Source: Symsagittifera roscoffensis (lineage: Eukaryota > Xenacoelomorpha > Acoela > Convolutidae). Taken from it: a stretch of DNA of 64,000 nucleotides. Shown here piece by piece: positions 1 to 11,779 of this stretch. Numbering within the stretch: position 1 is the first letter of the stretch; every line of letters begins with the position of its first letter. The DNA is taken from the NCBI RefSeq assembly GCF_963678635.1, contig NC_087071.1, positions 12,415,088 to 12,479,087 of the forward strand, given 5' to 3'. A program made the translations under genes and the position numbers. The notes under the pieces are model-generated. The model was not told where the DNA came from. It was given only the letters and a program-made list of their open reading frames with translations, and made no database searches.

Positions 1-3000
1 ATTCTCTTCAGCACTGCTTGCCGCAATTGCCCCGGAACAGCCAGCCTGTTGTCCACTAATATTCAATCATCCACAACGGAGAGTTGGTGCCAGAGAGGAT
101 TGGTAAACGGACCCATCAACTCGAAACTATGACGATCGTTTCTTTCAATTACTCGCCGAAGTCTATCCATCCAAGCATCCTCGGAGATCAACTCTGCTAA
201 CAGGCTTCTGTCGAACAACTTGGTAAGGTTGTCGAGACTATTTTCTGTACTCGTCTCCGCTTGGCGAGGGTCGTCTTTCCTGGATTTGTGAGTTGTGAGT
301 TATCTTTTCCTTTTTAATCACACTGACTTCTGGGCTCTCGGACGGACTTTCAGCCGTAAGATTCACTTCTATTATCGGAAGTTTTTCTCTTTGGACATTT
401 GTCTCCCAGTCCTCTTCTCGTCTGTTTCTATCTTCCAATACTGATCCTGCTTCGAGTTCGAGTAAGCTTTTCGGGTTATTAGATTTTTCTGCCCCCATAA
501 GGTACCAAAATGAGATAAAGTTTGTCTCTGCTGAGTTGGCAGATGTGATCTCTTTATGTCATTTGGGTTTGATTGACCTCTTTACTGTTCGCCGCTCGAC
601 TTGGGGTAAATCTGAATGGGAAGTGTCCGAGTCCTGTCTGCAGTCTTGTCTGCTGCACGCTCCTCTTTTCACCATACGTTCTTCATTTTGTCTGGTCGTT
701 ATCTTCTTCGACTTTCCTGACCCCGATTGGTTTTTTTTTCAATCCTTCTACTGATCGCCGATTGGTTTGAAATTTTATTGCAATCATTTTTGTTTGAATT
801 TTTATCCGACTGTTTCATACGAGAGATCTTTTTTAATGTGTTTTTCTCATTCTGTTCTCTTTGAAAACGTGAGCTTTGACCGTTTTCGTTCCGGTCGAGC
901 TTTGTCCAGTTTTGAACAAACCGGTCACTATAGCAACCGTGTGATGAGTTGTCTTTACAGTGGTTAATTTCGCTTTTTATTCCAGATAGTTCTAGAATGT
1001 TAACGTCAATATTTTGATCCGTATCAATAAACCGACTGCTCAAACATTCGAGCGCTTTGTGAAAATTTTCAATCGAAGTCACTACAAATCTCTCATCTAA
1101 TTCAGATTCAGGCCATGGATCTCCATTGGGCTCTCTCGAGAGATAATCAACGATACCCATATCCCTTCGAGGGATATGGATAACCTTAAATTGATACGGT
1201 AGTAATCGGTCCACCCACCTAGTTAGTCGAGATTGATACGTTTTATTTGATCTATGCTCCCCCAAAGCAGATGTTAAAGCTTTGTGATCTGTGGCTATCA
1301 CAAATTGTTTTCCCAATAATTAATGTTTGAAGCGATCTACGGCCCAAACTACTGCTAGCAGCTCGAGTTCATTTGTAGAATACTTTCTTCTTGGGAATTT
1401 AGATACCGAGATGCAAATGCAATTGGTACCCATTCGTTTTGATCAGACCATTGATCAAGAGTAGCCCCAGGGCCACTGTGACTGGCATCGCACTTTATTC
1501 GTGTTTCTCTAGATGGATCATAATAGTTTAACAAAGCGATATTGGCTACTGCTTTTTTATTTCCTCAAATGCTACAGAGTGTTAATTGTCCCAATCAAAT
1601 TTTTTCACTGGTAGCCGAACATTCTTCATTTTCTTTTTTCAATTTCTTCTTTCAACAATGGTCGGAGTGTATCAGTTAAATTAACCGCATTCGGAATGAA
1701 CTTAGATAAGTGATTAATGCTACCCATGAACGATTTAAGTTGTTTTAGTGACTAAGGTGTAGATTTGCAATGGCCTCCGTTTTCGTAATTTTCGGTATTA
1801 TACTTTCTGCCGATAAATTATGGCCTAGCCAATTCACTGAGGGCTGAAAAAATTCACATTTTGAAATTTTCAATGCGAGATTTTCATCATCCAACTTCTG
1901 CAACATATTTCAAACCAATTTCTCATGATCCTTAGCTTCTCCCTTGGAGACAATTAAGATATCATCCAGGAAGCAAAAGCTGTTTTTGGAATGATTCAAT
2001 GTTCTATCCATTGCTTTTTGGAATTCAGCAGGAATGTCCGCCAGCCCGTAAAAGCCTGTCAGAAACCTATATGTTCCCGTTGCTTGACCTCCTACGATGT
2101 TGAAATTGCATAATTTTGCCGTGTCCGCAGTTAGCTTTATTTGATTGTAGGCACATTTAAATGCAATACGGTGAAATACAGTATACCTTCTGCTGTTGCC
2201 GTGATTATTTGACTAACCCAATCTATCAGTTCATCCACGTTTGGCATCTGATATTTTTTTATACAATTGTCTATTGATGTGTTTTGCGCCCAAGGCTAAC
2301 TTAATCGAATTGTCTTTCTTAACTGTGATGACAATTGGAGCAATAAAACAATCACTTGTACATTTATCCAATTTCTGAATATGTCCTTCTGCAAGTAGTT
2401 TTTCTAGCTCTGCTTGTACCTTAATCTGAATGTATATCGGGATTTTCCAACCTTTTTCTTGGATTGGACATAAAGGATATTTAAATTTTGTACTCATAGT
2501 ATGGTTCTTTGACTCCCCTTTTCTGTCAAAAAGGTCTTTAAATTGACTGTAGAATTTTTGCTCCCAACCTTCTGACTGCTCGCACAGTAGCACGTCAAAC
2601 CTGGATCTTTGTGTTGGAGCTGCTTTCTGAGTAGTCTGAATTCCTAGTTTACCTTGAAGGTCCAGACCTAATATACACCGCATACGTCTTTCCGTTACTA
2701 ACAGTATCGCTCCAAAAACTTCCTAACCCGTCGAACGCAGATTCGCTTTCAATGCTCCTAATATCAAAATAGGTCGTTTTTTGTAATCCACAAACTGCGC
2801 GGACAGGTTAAGCTTCTCTGCTGGAATAAGTTTTGAATTCGTAAGTCCTTCCAGAATTTGTTTCGTTGAATTTGTTCCCAATTCAGAAGTGATACTGGAC
2901 TACCCGTGTCTATAGTCATATCAAAATATGACTGTCAATTTTCACTAAAGCCTTCAATGCTTTAACTTGATGAGATTTTGGATTCCTTCGAATCTCAACT

Positions 3001-3180
3001 TTCTCAATAGTTTCAGACTTTGCAAGCATCGTTTTCTTCTCGTCGTTTCCTTCGTCGTACACACTCGCTAATACTCGTTTGTTGATGTATTTTTCAATTT
3101 CTGCGATAGAGGTTAAATCCTCTTCTACCGCTATTATTTCAAATTCGTCACAGGAATCAAAATTTGTATTAAATTACATT
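1..3180 (-). pseudogene. pol: pol of element B (protease, RT, RNase H, start of integrase), broken
   Basis: The retropepsin motif TIDTGSPVS lies near 2905 with its Asp kept. The RT N-terminal part is open at 2683-2231 (DKCTSDCFIAPIVITVKKD). The RT catalytic box reads FLDD near 1955-1985. RNase H starts near 1490 (KCDASHSG) and its C-terminal half is open at 1316-699 (ATDHKAL...YLSREPN). The linker ORF at 498-238 matches MGAERDNKPRS in element A. The integrase zinc region begins at 240-1 and contains a TGA stop. Frames change several times between these blocks, so this is a decayed polyprotein gene. Confidence 0.9.
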
Positions 3181-3189
3181 CCTCTTCCG

Positions 3190-4275
3190 AACTAGAATCT
3201 TCAATTGCAACTTCGTTAACTTGCTGTGATATGCACATTTTTGCAAATTGATTGGGTTTGTTACAATTCTTACACGATTTACCCATTGCCGGGCAGTTTT
3301 TCAGATGTCCTTATTCGAACACTCTGCCACATCGCGTGCATTGTTTTTGATCCCCGTTAGAGCTTGTAGCGTTTCTGTTGTCATACTGCTTCCTTCTAGT
3401 CTGATTCTGACCTTGTCGTCTAGGGTTATACCCTTTGTTTCCAATTGCCATAACCGGTTCTTGTTTTATTTTCTTTTGTGAATTTGAAAATAATCCTGAG
3501 TTGTTAGTACTCGTTGAAGACTTTTGAAATGCTTGAGTAATTTGTTTACTTTGTTTGAATTTTATTGCACGCTTTAGAACTTATTCAGGAGAAAATGTTT
3601 CAAAAGTTAGTGTGTCTTGAAGAACAACATTCCTCATCCGGGATATAAATAGATCTCTCACCAACTCTTCTTCCAGTCCTCCCAGCTCCGCCTTTGCTGC
3701 TTGTCGAGAGTTTCATTCGTTTCATGAGATCGTGTAAACAATTTGTATCTCTCGTAAGTAATACATTTCGTTTTCTCAAATGAGATTTGTGCTAAACGCA
3801 TTATTTCCCGAAAACCAAGTTTGGATATTTCTGTGTGCGGGTTCTTTAAGATAAACTTTTTCTTTCCTTCCGCGCCCAACGCGAGAAATAATCGTGATGT
3901 CAAACGTTTTCCAACTTCGTGATAGAATACGTTGTGTCCTACTTTAGGTCCTCTCATAACCCGTTCTTCATTTTCTAGAACCACTCTGTCCCGTGCCAAT
4001 CTGTTCCGGGCTTCTCTCTCTGCTACTGCAGGCGCATCTTCGTTTTGTACCGGTGGTTCAGTAACTGGTAGAGGTTCTTCCAGAACAACTTTAGGTTCTT
4101 CTAACATTACTTCTGGATCCACATTCTCTTTGACCGTAACAGCTAATAGGAATTGATCAAACCATGTTTCGAAGTTCCACGGTGGATCTGAGTTTGCAGA
4201 AGCCCAGAATACTGGGATTCCCATATCTGTCCTATTATCTTGAGCTGTAAAACCGAATCCTGCTGGCTGCGCCAT
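3190..4275 (-). pseudogene. gag: gag of element B, broken
   Basis: The first 205 codons (4275-3658) read cleanly from an ATG that overlaps the LTR/primer-binding-site junction. They match the gag of element A: an N-terminal PAFW/PVFWASA-type segment, a Glu-rich linker, and the capsid-like stretch near VGHNVFYHEV. After ETLDK the frame shifts and a short piece present in A is missing. The homologous reading continues in another frame to a CCHC zinc knuckle near 3230-3290, in which the His is Gln (CKNC...QFAKMC). No intact Gag can be made from this copy. Confidence 0.85.
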
Positions 4276-4558
4276 GTGATAACGGATAGAACCTCTGGTG
4301 TTGTATAATGAAAACAGTAGTGGTTTCTAAGAGTTAATTTAATGTTGAAACCGTATTGTTTTATCAGCCTAATATCTGTGGCTAACTGTACGCCGAGCTA
4401 CAGTTGAGAGAGTGAATCTCTTCAATGACAATAAAGGTCACGCATTATTGACCTTGACATAAATAATAACATGATATAATTTATAGATAACAATATGAAC
4501 AATTAGGCCAAGGCCATAATATGGTTACTGCAAATGCAGGAGCAGTTGCGGTACCACA
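4275..4558 (-). repeat. 5' LTR of element B (284 bp)
   Basis: On the minus strand it starts TGTGGTAC at 4558 and ends TTATCACA at 4275, an inverted TGTG/CACA pair. The primer-binding-like TGGCGCAGCC follows directly. The 258-bp LTR of element A has the same ends. The last A of the LTR is also the A of the gag ATG. Confidence 0.82.
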
Positions 4559-4734
4559 GACTTCTCAGCGCAGCACTTAATTCATGAAGCAGCAAAATTT
4601 TTTTGGAATCCAAAATTGAAAAAGTCAAGCTCAAATTATTCGATACGGAAGTCGATTTATTCATGATGGAAATGACCAAATGCAATCATCATAACCATAA
4701 ACAAATTTAAAAAAACTAGTTAGGAATAACTAAC

Positions 4735-4895
4735 CTCCAAACTGTTTCTACTGAGCTTGTATAATGGAGCTCCGTTGTCCATGATTCCCAATTTACTTCT
4801 TTCGTTCACAGGCGAAGTACAAATCTGAGTTTCATTACAGAACTCCAAACCAAACGAATGGATCGATTCAAACAGACGCTCGTACAATAATATCT
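4735..4895 (-). CDS. serine protease homologue exon with the Ser site changed to Asn
   Basis: It reads EFCNETQICTSP, then GIMDNGAPLYKL. In active trypsins the last part is GDSGGPL.. with the catalytic Ser. Here the position is Asn and the second Gly is Ala. The acceptor is CTTTTCAATACCAG and the donor is GTTAGT. The exon is 161 bp, enters with 2 bases and leaves in phase 0. The final exon is not in the window, because element B lies 176 bp downstream. Confidence 0.78.
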
Positions 4896-5650
4896 CTGGT
4901 ATTGAAAAGAACACAAAATTAATTTTGTAACCAAAACTGAAAAAGTAATGAAAACGGGTTCTTGTATTATAAATCTAAATTATAGGACCTATAAAACGGC
5001 AATTGAGGATATCTTTACAAGATGTTCGAGTGATTTTTAGTCGTTGGTTTGCTGGAAAATGCTCAAATTTGGTAAGTTTTGCTGCAATTCTTATAAATTT
5101 TAAATTTTGATCAAATTTGTCGGAAGTTTATAGAGTTTGTAAATTTTTGATCATCGCTTGATATTTAATTCAAGTTTTGAAAAATACCTCTTTTTATGAA
5201 AAATACCTCCTTTTGAAAAATTTACTTACATCACATTTGCTATCAAGTAGATATTTGGCTTTGTTTTGTCGTCAATTTTATCTGTTGCTAATGGTAAATT
5301 GCCTTGGTCGTCTTCTGTACCAGCTTTGCAAGACCAAAAATATCTGCTGGGTATTACAGCATAGAGTAAAAAAGCGGAAGATTGCGTTTTTTTTCATTCG
5401 ATGAATAGCTTGAAATTCTCACCCAGAGAAAACACAATATTTCCTAAAATTGGGGCTAATTTAACCTTTTTAGAAAATATTAGAATTTTCAAAAAATCAA
5501 AAACGTTCAATCAAGATATTAGAACTCTTAAAAGTTCAGAAACATTCAATCAAGATATTACAATTTTTTTAAACGCAAACAAACTCGACCAAGATATTAG
5601 AATTCTATTAGAAAAAATATTCATTTATCTGTAAAATCGTTTAGTGTTCC
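4896..5650 (-). other. intron of the protease homologue, with short tandem repeats
   Basis: This AT-rich stretch lies between the last two protease exons. The only structure seen is a short repeat at about 5460-5620. The open frames here are short and have no recognisable domain. Confidence 0.5.
5460..5620. repeat. short tandem repeat with an AATCAAGATATTA-type core
   Basis: The core TCAAGATATTAGAA or a close variant (ACCAAGATATTAGAA, TCAAGATATTACAA) recurs about every 45-50 bp, three times. Confidence 0.6.
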
Positions 5651-5790
5651 CTTGAAGTGTGTCGGCGAATTTCATTTCTGATCTTGGAGGCGTAACAGAG
5701 CCCATACCACACGCACCCAAAGTAACCAATGGGAGGTCTTCAACAGGAATTCTCTCTCTTCGTAATCTTTTCCAATTTTGAACCGATAAT
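5651..5790 (-). CDS. serine protease exon ending in DTLQ, with a non-canonical donor
   Basis: It reads ERIPVEDLPLVTLGACGMG followed by SVTPPRSEMKFADTLQ. This matches the trypsin stretch around GWG...DTLQ, with the GWG itself changed. The 3' border is fixed by the next exon: G plus AG makes Glu, giving DTLQE as in active trypsins. The intron there begins GGAACA rather than GT. The 5' border is uncertain: the frame stays open back to about 5810 and no strong acceptor is seen. Confidence 0.65.
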
Positions 5791-6715
5791 ATACTTTACT
5801 TTCAGATTCGGCTATTCATTTTTACCTTACTATCATTAATCTACCAGAGGTAATATCAAAACATTATAGTTCCTAACTTTAACAAAATTATTTCAAGGAA
5901 ATACCTCATTTAACAAAAAAATGACAAAATACTGCAACCAAATAATTAAAGAAAACTTCGGATTTCAATGAAATATTTTGCCTTCAATATTATAAAGAGT
6001 TGTCTTGTAACAAAAAACAAAGGATTATGACTTGGTCAAAAGTTTTACAATTTGCTGAAACATTTTTAAAATAAATTTAGTAATTTGTGCCTCATCTTAA
6101 AATATTTCTCTCACGCGTTTTGTTTTTGATCTATTTTTTATTTGACTTAAAAATCAAAAATTTGCGTCCGCGATGGGATTTATAAAAATTTGCGCTGTTC
6201 TGGAATGTTCAAAGATTAGAGTTTAATCATCGATGATCAAGGTTGAAGTTGCACTGAATGATTAATCGTGGTATTTCTCTAATCTTTATTTACTGATTTT
6301 TGGCAATAAATAACAATCAGTGATCAAACCGGGTTGTTTGTTCTGAAGCACAATGAGCAGCACTAGCTGAATCGAACTGTTTTTTTTTTACTCCTAGATA
6401 TCTTTAACAGGAGAAAAAGTAACGAATTATGTATATGTTCTGGATAATTTCTACATCAGACCCATTCTGAGATCATCATAGTAATTTTTTGTAAGAGTCG
6501 TAAAACCTGATAAATCAACAGTGAAAAAAAAAACATTTAACCACTGCTTTTTACCTCATAGTACAAAAAAATTAAGCAAAAGAGTCACCTTTTCCATAAC
6601 TTTTTAGCATGATATACAATTATGGAAATACAAAAAATCTGAAAGACTCTTGACCAGACGGATTGCAATTAAACGCCTTTCACGATCAAGTGCACGAACC
6701 CCGGGATGACCAAAA

Positions 6716-6855
6716 ACACTAGTCATACAATTTCCATATATGGAACAATGCTAGTCATACACTTTCCATACAATTCCATACGTACAGAAAATTGCATGAA
6801 AGGTCTATGGTTAGTATTTTTTCATATATGGAAATTGTATGACTAGCATTTTTCC
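6716..6855. repeat. partial copy of the same palindromic module family
   Basis: CTAGTCATACAATTTCCATA and its reverse complement GGAAATTGTATGACTAG flank a 90-bp centre. The same palindrome forms the ends of the foldback at 7317-7893. Confidence 0.7.
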
Positions 6856-7316
6856 ATAAAACATAAATATTGATTTTTTACATTTTAATTTCTCAAAATT
6901 TTTGGTTGTGTTCGTAACCGAGCACAAATGACATAAACCATGGTTACTCAAACGTAGTAACCAACGGTTTGGCCGTCTTGCATTAAAAATGCATTGGAAA
7001 CAGCTTGATATGTGTTACTACTGTCTCAGACAAATAATATAACGAAAGTAATGAACTTTTGAATTTTTAAATTACCAGACATTGATCAAGGCATACAAAA
7101 GCATGTCATACAAAAGAAAAAGGAGTTTTAAGCGTTTTTAAAAAAAAAATATGACGAGAAAAGGAACAAAAATCCAATATTATTATATCCAGGACTACGT
7201 TATACACACAAAAAATTAAATTTTGCATGCAAAATTTTTTTTTCAAAAAATGTTTGTTTGAATACGAAAATCAATGTGCGGTTGAAAAAAAACACAAAAA
7301 ATGCCATCAAAAAAAA

Positions 7317-7893
7317 TGCTGGTCATACAATTTCCATATATGGAAATTGTATGACTAGTGTTTTTTTTCAGAAAACAAAAATTAAAAAAATTCAAAGTTG
7401 TCAGTCGTAGCAGCCCAAAAAAGGCTTAAATGTTTTGCCAGCAGTTGAATTGATTGTAAAAAGCTTTTTTTTCACAAAAAAAATTGAAAAAAAAATTCTA
7501 ATCATACAATTTCCATATATGGAAATTGTATGGTTAGCATTTTTTTCATACCATTTTTTCCCCTTTTTTTTATGAAGAGATACCAATTTCGATACCAAAA
7601 CAACTATAAAATACCTTTGAAATTCGATAAAGCTCATTTTGCAAAAAATGTATGAAATTTGTATGAATATTGTACATTAGTCATTTGGATATATAGAAAT
7701 TGTATGATTAGAATTTTTTTTTTCAAATTTTTTTGTAAAAAAAAAAGCTTTTTACAATCAATTCAAATGCTGGGAAAACATTTAAGCCTTTTTTGGGCTG
7801 CTACGACTGAAAACGTTTTTTAATTTTTGTTTCCTGAAAAAAAAATTAGTCATTTTTCCATAGACTAAGTGTATGAAATTGTATGATTAGCAT
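7317..7893. repeat. long foldback (inverted repeat) built of palindromic modules
   Basis: The left arm (about 7350-7540) and right arm (about 7677-7850) are near-complementary in order. They share TCGTAGCAGCCCAAAAAAGG, the CAATTCAA..GATTGT stretch and the poly-A/T runs. The modules TCATACAATTTCCATATATG and its complement occur at both ends and in the left arm, each a near-perfect palindrome. The arms are separated by about 135 bp. It looks like a foldback or MITE-like element, and a transcript could form a long hairpin. Confidence 0.8.
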
Positions 7894-8858
7894 TTTCGGT
7901 CTATGGAGGTCAACCCGGGACTTTATCATTCGGTCGTTGAAACCCAGTGAAATAAACATAGTGCTGCATGGATTGCAAGTTCGATTTATTTTTTTTTCTT
8001 TATCGCAAAAAATATCAACTTTACATCAAATTCTAAAAAAAAGAACAACTAATATTTTTGTAATATCTTACAACAGCTAATATTTTGCAAAACTTTGGTT
8101 TCGTTTTAAATTTGATTGTTCTTATAAAACTATAAATTTTTGAATAAAACAATTCTATTCTTATTTCAAAATGCTGCATTTTATTGTTCCAAAATTTGAA
8201 AGTTTTTGCGTTTGTTTAAATCTTAGAAGAAGATTTGTTTCTACACTCTGAAAAAATGTGTTTTTATTTTTAGTTATTGGTCATGATACGTTGAAAACTA
8301 AGTGTCAAGAAAGATCTCAATTAAAGTATCTTCAATAGGTTTTGTGTGTTTTAAATTTGTGCTTTTCGAACTCTTGAAAAAATTTTGTTTTCACAGATTT
8401 GTATTTTTTAACACTAGGCTGCAATCTCAAAAAGAAGAATTAGAGAGCAAAAACATCCTCATAAGCAAAAAGTTTTAATTGTGAGAGCGATTAGATTTTT
8501 GGAAAATGATGAAAAAAGGTGGAAAACCAAATGAAAACACACGTTTTCTGCAAAAAACTACACTAAATGTGTTTTTTAATTGACTAAAATTGTATCATTT
8601 GAAACTCAATACTTTTTTGAAGCGGGTTACATTTATTGGAAAAGATTGTTCCTGCATATTTTTAAGGCCCGCGTTTTTGCTTAACTAATTTTCTGAACGG
8701 TTTCAACAATTGATAAATCGTTCAAAGGGCACTCTCGTTGCTTGTATCTAATCAAAGAGAAACAAAGCAGTTCTAAATAATCACAAATAAAACATCATTT
8801 GATTGATGGAAACTAACTATAACTGTAGATAAAAAAAAGAAAGGGTAACTATACTTAC

Positions 8859-8946
8859 CCTGGAGCCACAAAAATTCGTTTAACTTCATAATATTGCTTC
8901 CTTCCATGCCGCGTGAAATCTCCTACTTCAATTCTAATATGTGGTC
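8859..8946 (-). CDS. serine protease exon after the His exon
   Basis: It reads HIRIEVGDFTRHGRKQYYE followed by VKRIFVAPG, which fits the trypsin region after TAAHC (VxVG...V.RI..HP). The acceptor is TTATCAG and the donor is GTAAGT. It starts with GA, completing the phase-1 codon left by the His exon, and ends in phase 2. There is no stop within it. Confidence 0.8.
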
Positions 8947-9540
8947 CTGATAACAACATATTTTATAGAAACACATTTTACAGATAATTTCAATGACTTC
9001 GTTTGTTTCCTTAAAAGTTTCATTCTGTGTGAACTTTTTCGGTCTCATTTCTTACCCTTCAAAGTAAAAATAATATGAGAGAAATGCTTGACTGTTTTAA
9101 ATTATAATCAAGTTTTGGCCACGAGCAAAAGTTTTTGCAGAAGATTCACAGGAAAACCTTGCATGCAACTTTTTTTGTCCCAACATCTTCTCAAAACATT
9201 TAACTTTAGAATCTGGATTCGTTGCAATCACAAAAAAAAACATTTGCAATATGCAAGCGTAGCTTTTGAAAAAAAATGCGTTTACATTTTGTATATTGCT
9301 TTGGATGTAGTTTATCTTGGTAAACTGATACATTTTTGGTGATCGGAATTAGGACGACATAGCAACAAAAAATACTTTGACTACAGGAGTGTGCGCAAGG
9401 GAAGAATGATTGGGAAAAAATGAGAATGCTTTACTGCCAGTATTCCGATCACTAAATTTCTTTTGAAATTGTTTCGTATCATTTTGGATTCCAAATATTT
9501 GCTTCCAATGTTTTATTTTTTTCCATTTCAAATTAGTTTT

Positions 9541-10403
9541 TGTTCCGGCTTTCGATACGAAAGTAATAGAATATTTGTGCTCGGGGTGGGTTTTTTTTTC
9601 TTCAGACAAACTTCGAATTTTTAACTAGCCATTTTTGACGGAATTTTTCAAATATTATTCGAAAGGTATTGTTGTCCTGAGCACAAGTTTGAAAAGATAT
9701 TTCACCTGTGATCATTTTTTGTAAAGTGATGGGGGTTTAAAGATTACCATTTTGGCCAATTTGGGACTATTAACGCGCTATATACTTCGCGCTATTAAGG
9801 CGTAAGCGGAAACTTAATCCGTCTAGAAAGTGTTCCAAATTGGTTGAAAGAAGCTTACTTGACATAATTGATTTGTTAAAAGGAGCGCAATCTATCCTTT
9901 ATTAATTTATATGGTGTATATTTAAATTTTTAATGATATTAAGTATTGCTTCGTAAAATTACGGGGGTTTAAAGATTGCCATTTTGGCCAATTTGGGACA
10001 TTTAACGCGCCATATATTTCGCGCTATTTACGTAAAATTACGGGGGTTTAATTTTTTTTCGTAAAATTACGGGGGTTTAAAGATTGCCATTTAGGCCAAT
10101 TTGGGACAATTAACGCGCGATATATTTCGCGCTATTTACGCGCAAGCGGAGAGTTAATCCGTCATTGAAATCGTTCCAAATTGGTTGAAAGAAGTTTATT
10201 TGCAATAATTCATTTTTTACAAGGAGCGAAATCTATCTTTTTCAACTTTATTTGGCGTGTGGGGATGGTTTAAAAAAAATTTCAAGTTTTAGAAAATTTT
10301 TTTTTTCGTTTTATTTAATTTGTTTTTTAATGTTATTACTGCTCCATAAACCTTAAAAGGCAGTCAGAACATTCAAGGCTTCGCCCTAATATGAGCAGTC
10401 TTG
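9541..10403 (+). mobile_element. non-autonomous repeat family 'R', copy a
   Basis: It starts at GTTCCGG.TTTCGATACGAAAG and ends at AGGCTTCGCCCTA...CAGTCTTG, ends shared with copy b and (reversed) copies c and d. The body holds ACGGGGGTTTAAAGATTGCC, AACGCGC...TTCGCGC and GTTCCAAATTGGTTGAA. The ACGGGGGTTTAAAGATTGCC part is repeated internally at about 9720, 9960 and 10070. There are no terminal inverted repeats. Each end carries a small hairpin, so a Helitron-like origin is possible but unproven. Confidence 0.7.
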
Positions 10404-10526
10404 TTTGTGTTTTCATTTTTTTTTCAACTTGATTTGCTGCTGGTTATTCACAGTCGAATTTTCTTGTTTTCCAAGCTCAAAAAGCTCTCTTATTTTGACC
10501 TTTTGTTGTAGTTATTTTCAAGTAAT

Positions 10527-11036
10527 TGTTCCGTTTTTTGATACGAAAGTAACGGAATATTTGTGCTCGGGGTGGTTTTTTTTTTCTTCAGACAAAATTC
10601 GACTTTTTAACTAGCCATTTTTGACGGAATTTTTTAAATATTATTCGAAAGGTATTGTTGTCCTGAGCACAAATTAGAAAAGATATTTCACTTGTGATCA
10701 TTTTTCGTAAAGTTATGGGGGTTTAAAGATTGCCAATTTGGCTAATTTGGGACAATTAACGCGCGATAAATTTCGCGCTATTAACGCGTAAGCGAGATTT
10801 AATTTGTCTTAGAAATTGTTCCAAATTGGTTCAAGGAAGCTTATATGCCATAATTGATTTGTTAATAGCCGCAAAACCTACCACTTTAAAAATAATATGA
10901 CGTGTGGGGTGATGTTTTTTTTTTACATTTTTAAAAAAAAATTTTTTACATTGAAATTTTTCATGTAATTATAGCTCCATAGACCTTAAAAGGCAGTCGA
11001 AACTTTCAGGGCTTCGCCCTTATGCGAGCAGTCTTG
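10527..11036 (+). mobile_element. repeat family 'R', copy b
   Basis: It has the same ends and order of blocks as copy a but only one GGGGGTTTAAAGATTGCC block. The 3' hairpin is perfect here (AGGGCTTCGCCCT). It lies next to copy a in the same orientation. Confidence 0.72.
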
Positions 11037-11290
11037 TTATATTTGCGGTTGATAACTGATTTGAGAAAACAGCTAATTTTTCTCAGAGAAAGAATTTGAT
11101 GCAGTTATAATATAACTAATTGACAATTGAATGACGTTTTGATCCAAGAATTTATATATTTCTACCATGTTCAAATAATTTTCGGCATTTACGAAACAGC
11201 TCGATGCAGTGAGAAACACATGTATATAGTTATTTAATTTATATTATACTATATCATATAATATATATACAAATTTTGGAAGGTACTCAC

Positions 11291-11410
11291 GATCCGATGA
11301 AGCAACACAATGAGCTGCAGTGAGTAAGAAACGATCACCAATGAGAGTCGCTCCACAGAAGAGTCCGTTAAATTTCAATTTGGCTTAAAAGCGTCTTGGC
11401 TCTTGGCTCA
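11291..11410 (-). pseudogene. dead tandem copy of the His exon
   Basis: It keeps LFCGATLIGDRFLLTAAHC and the GTGAGT donor. Upstream of that core it has a 9-bp partial repeat (two runs of GGCTCTTGG type) that disturbs the frame, and a TAA where the other copy has TAT. It lies in a segment of about 485 bp duplicated in tandem. It could not serve as an alternative exon as read. Confidence 0.8.
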
Positions 11411-11702
11411 CTACACACGGGGTGCTCAATTTTTTATTTTAAATGAAGCAGTTTTCCAAATACAAGGGCAAAAATCAGTTAAACATGGAGAAACTTTCTA
11501 TGGCTGTTCGCGAAGTGTTTGTTAGAGTACGCAAGCTTATCTTGAAATTTCTGTACTAAAATGGCTTACGCAAAAGCTGAGGAAAACCTTAGATTTACTC
11601 ATAAGTTTATTTTTCAAAGTTCAGTCAGTCTCGTTTCCAAACAGTAGAAAAAAACTATTACATATTTTAACATATATATTTTCCAACAGTATTATATATT
11701 TT

Positions 11703-11704
<2 letters not shown>

Positions 11705-11758
<54 letters not shown>
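11705..11758. repeat. (TA)n microsatellite
   Basis: An uninterrupted run of TA dinucleotides over about 54 bp between the two copies of the protease exon. Confidence 0.97.
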
Positions 11759-11760
<2 letters not shown>

Positions 11761-11779
11761 AATTTTTGGAGGTACTCAC

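Larger units (their letters stand above)
1..4558 (-). mobile_element. Ty3/Gypsy LTR retrotransposon 'B', 5' part, truncated by the window edge
   Basis: Reading leftward from its LTR, this holds gag, retropepsin, reverse transcriptase, RNase H, a linker and the N-terminal part of integrase, in the order typical of Ty3/Gypsy. It is the same family as the plus-strand element at 18482-44634: both gags begin MAQPA, and the RNase H and pre-integrase regions match closely. The frame is broken many times, so this is a dead copy. Its LTR sits 176 bp past an exon of the serine-protease-like gene, so it appears to have landed in a downstream intron of that gene. The rest of integrase and the 3' LTR lie off the left edge. 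Confidence 0.92.
5791..8858. other. AT-rich intron, no exon recognised outside the foldback repeats
   Basis: By position this is intron between two protease exons, and it should contain the Asp-box exon. I see no convincing DIALL-type reading. The only clear structures are palindromic repeats at 6716-6855 and 7317-7893. Confidence 0.5.

Noticed and set aside
4503-4685. Possible last exon of the protease homologue
   Set aside because: Half of it lies inside the LTR of element B and the sequence does not match the trypsin C-terminus.
5840-5880. Possible Asp-box exon (DITSGRL on the minus strand)
   Set aside because: The match is poor and the intron to the next exon would be about 27 bp, too short to trust.
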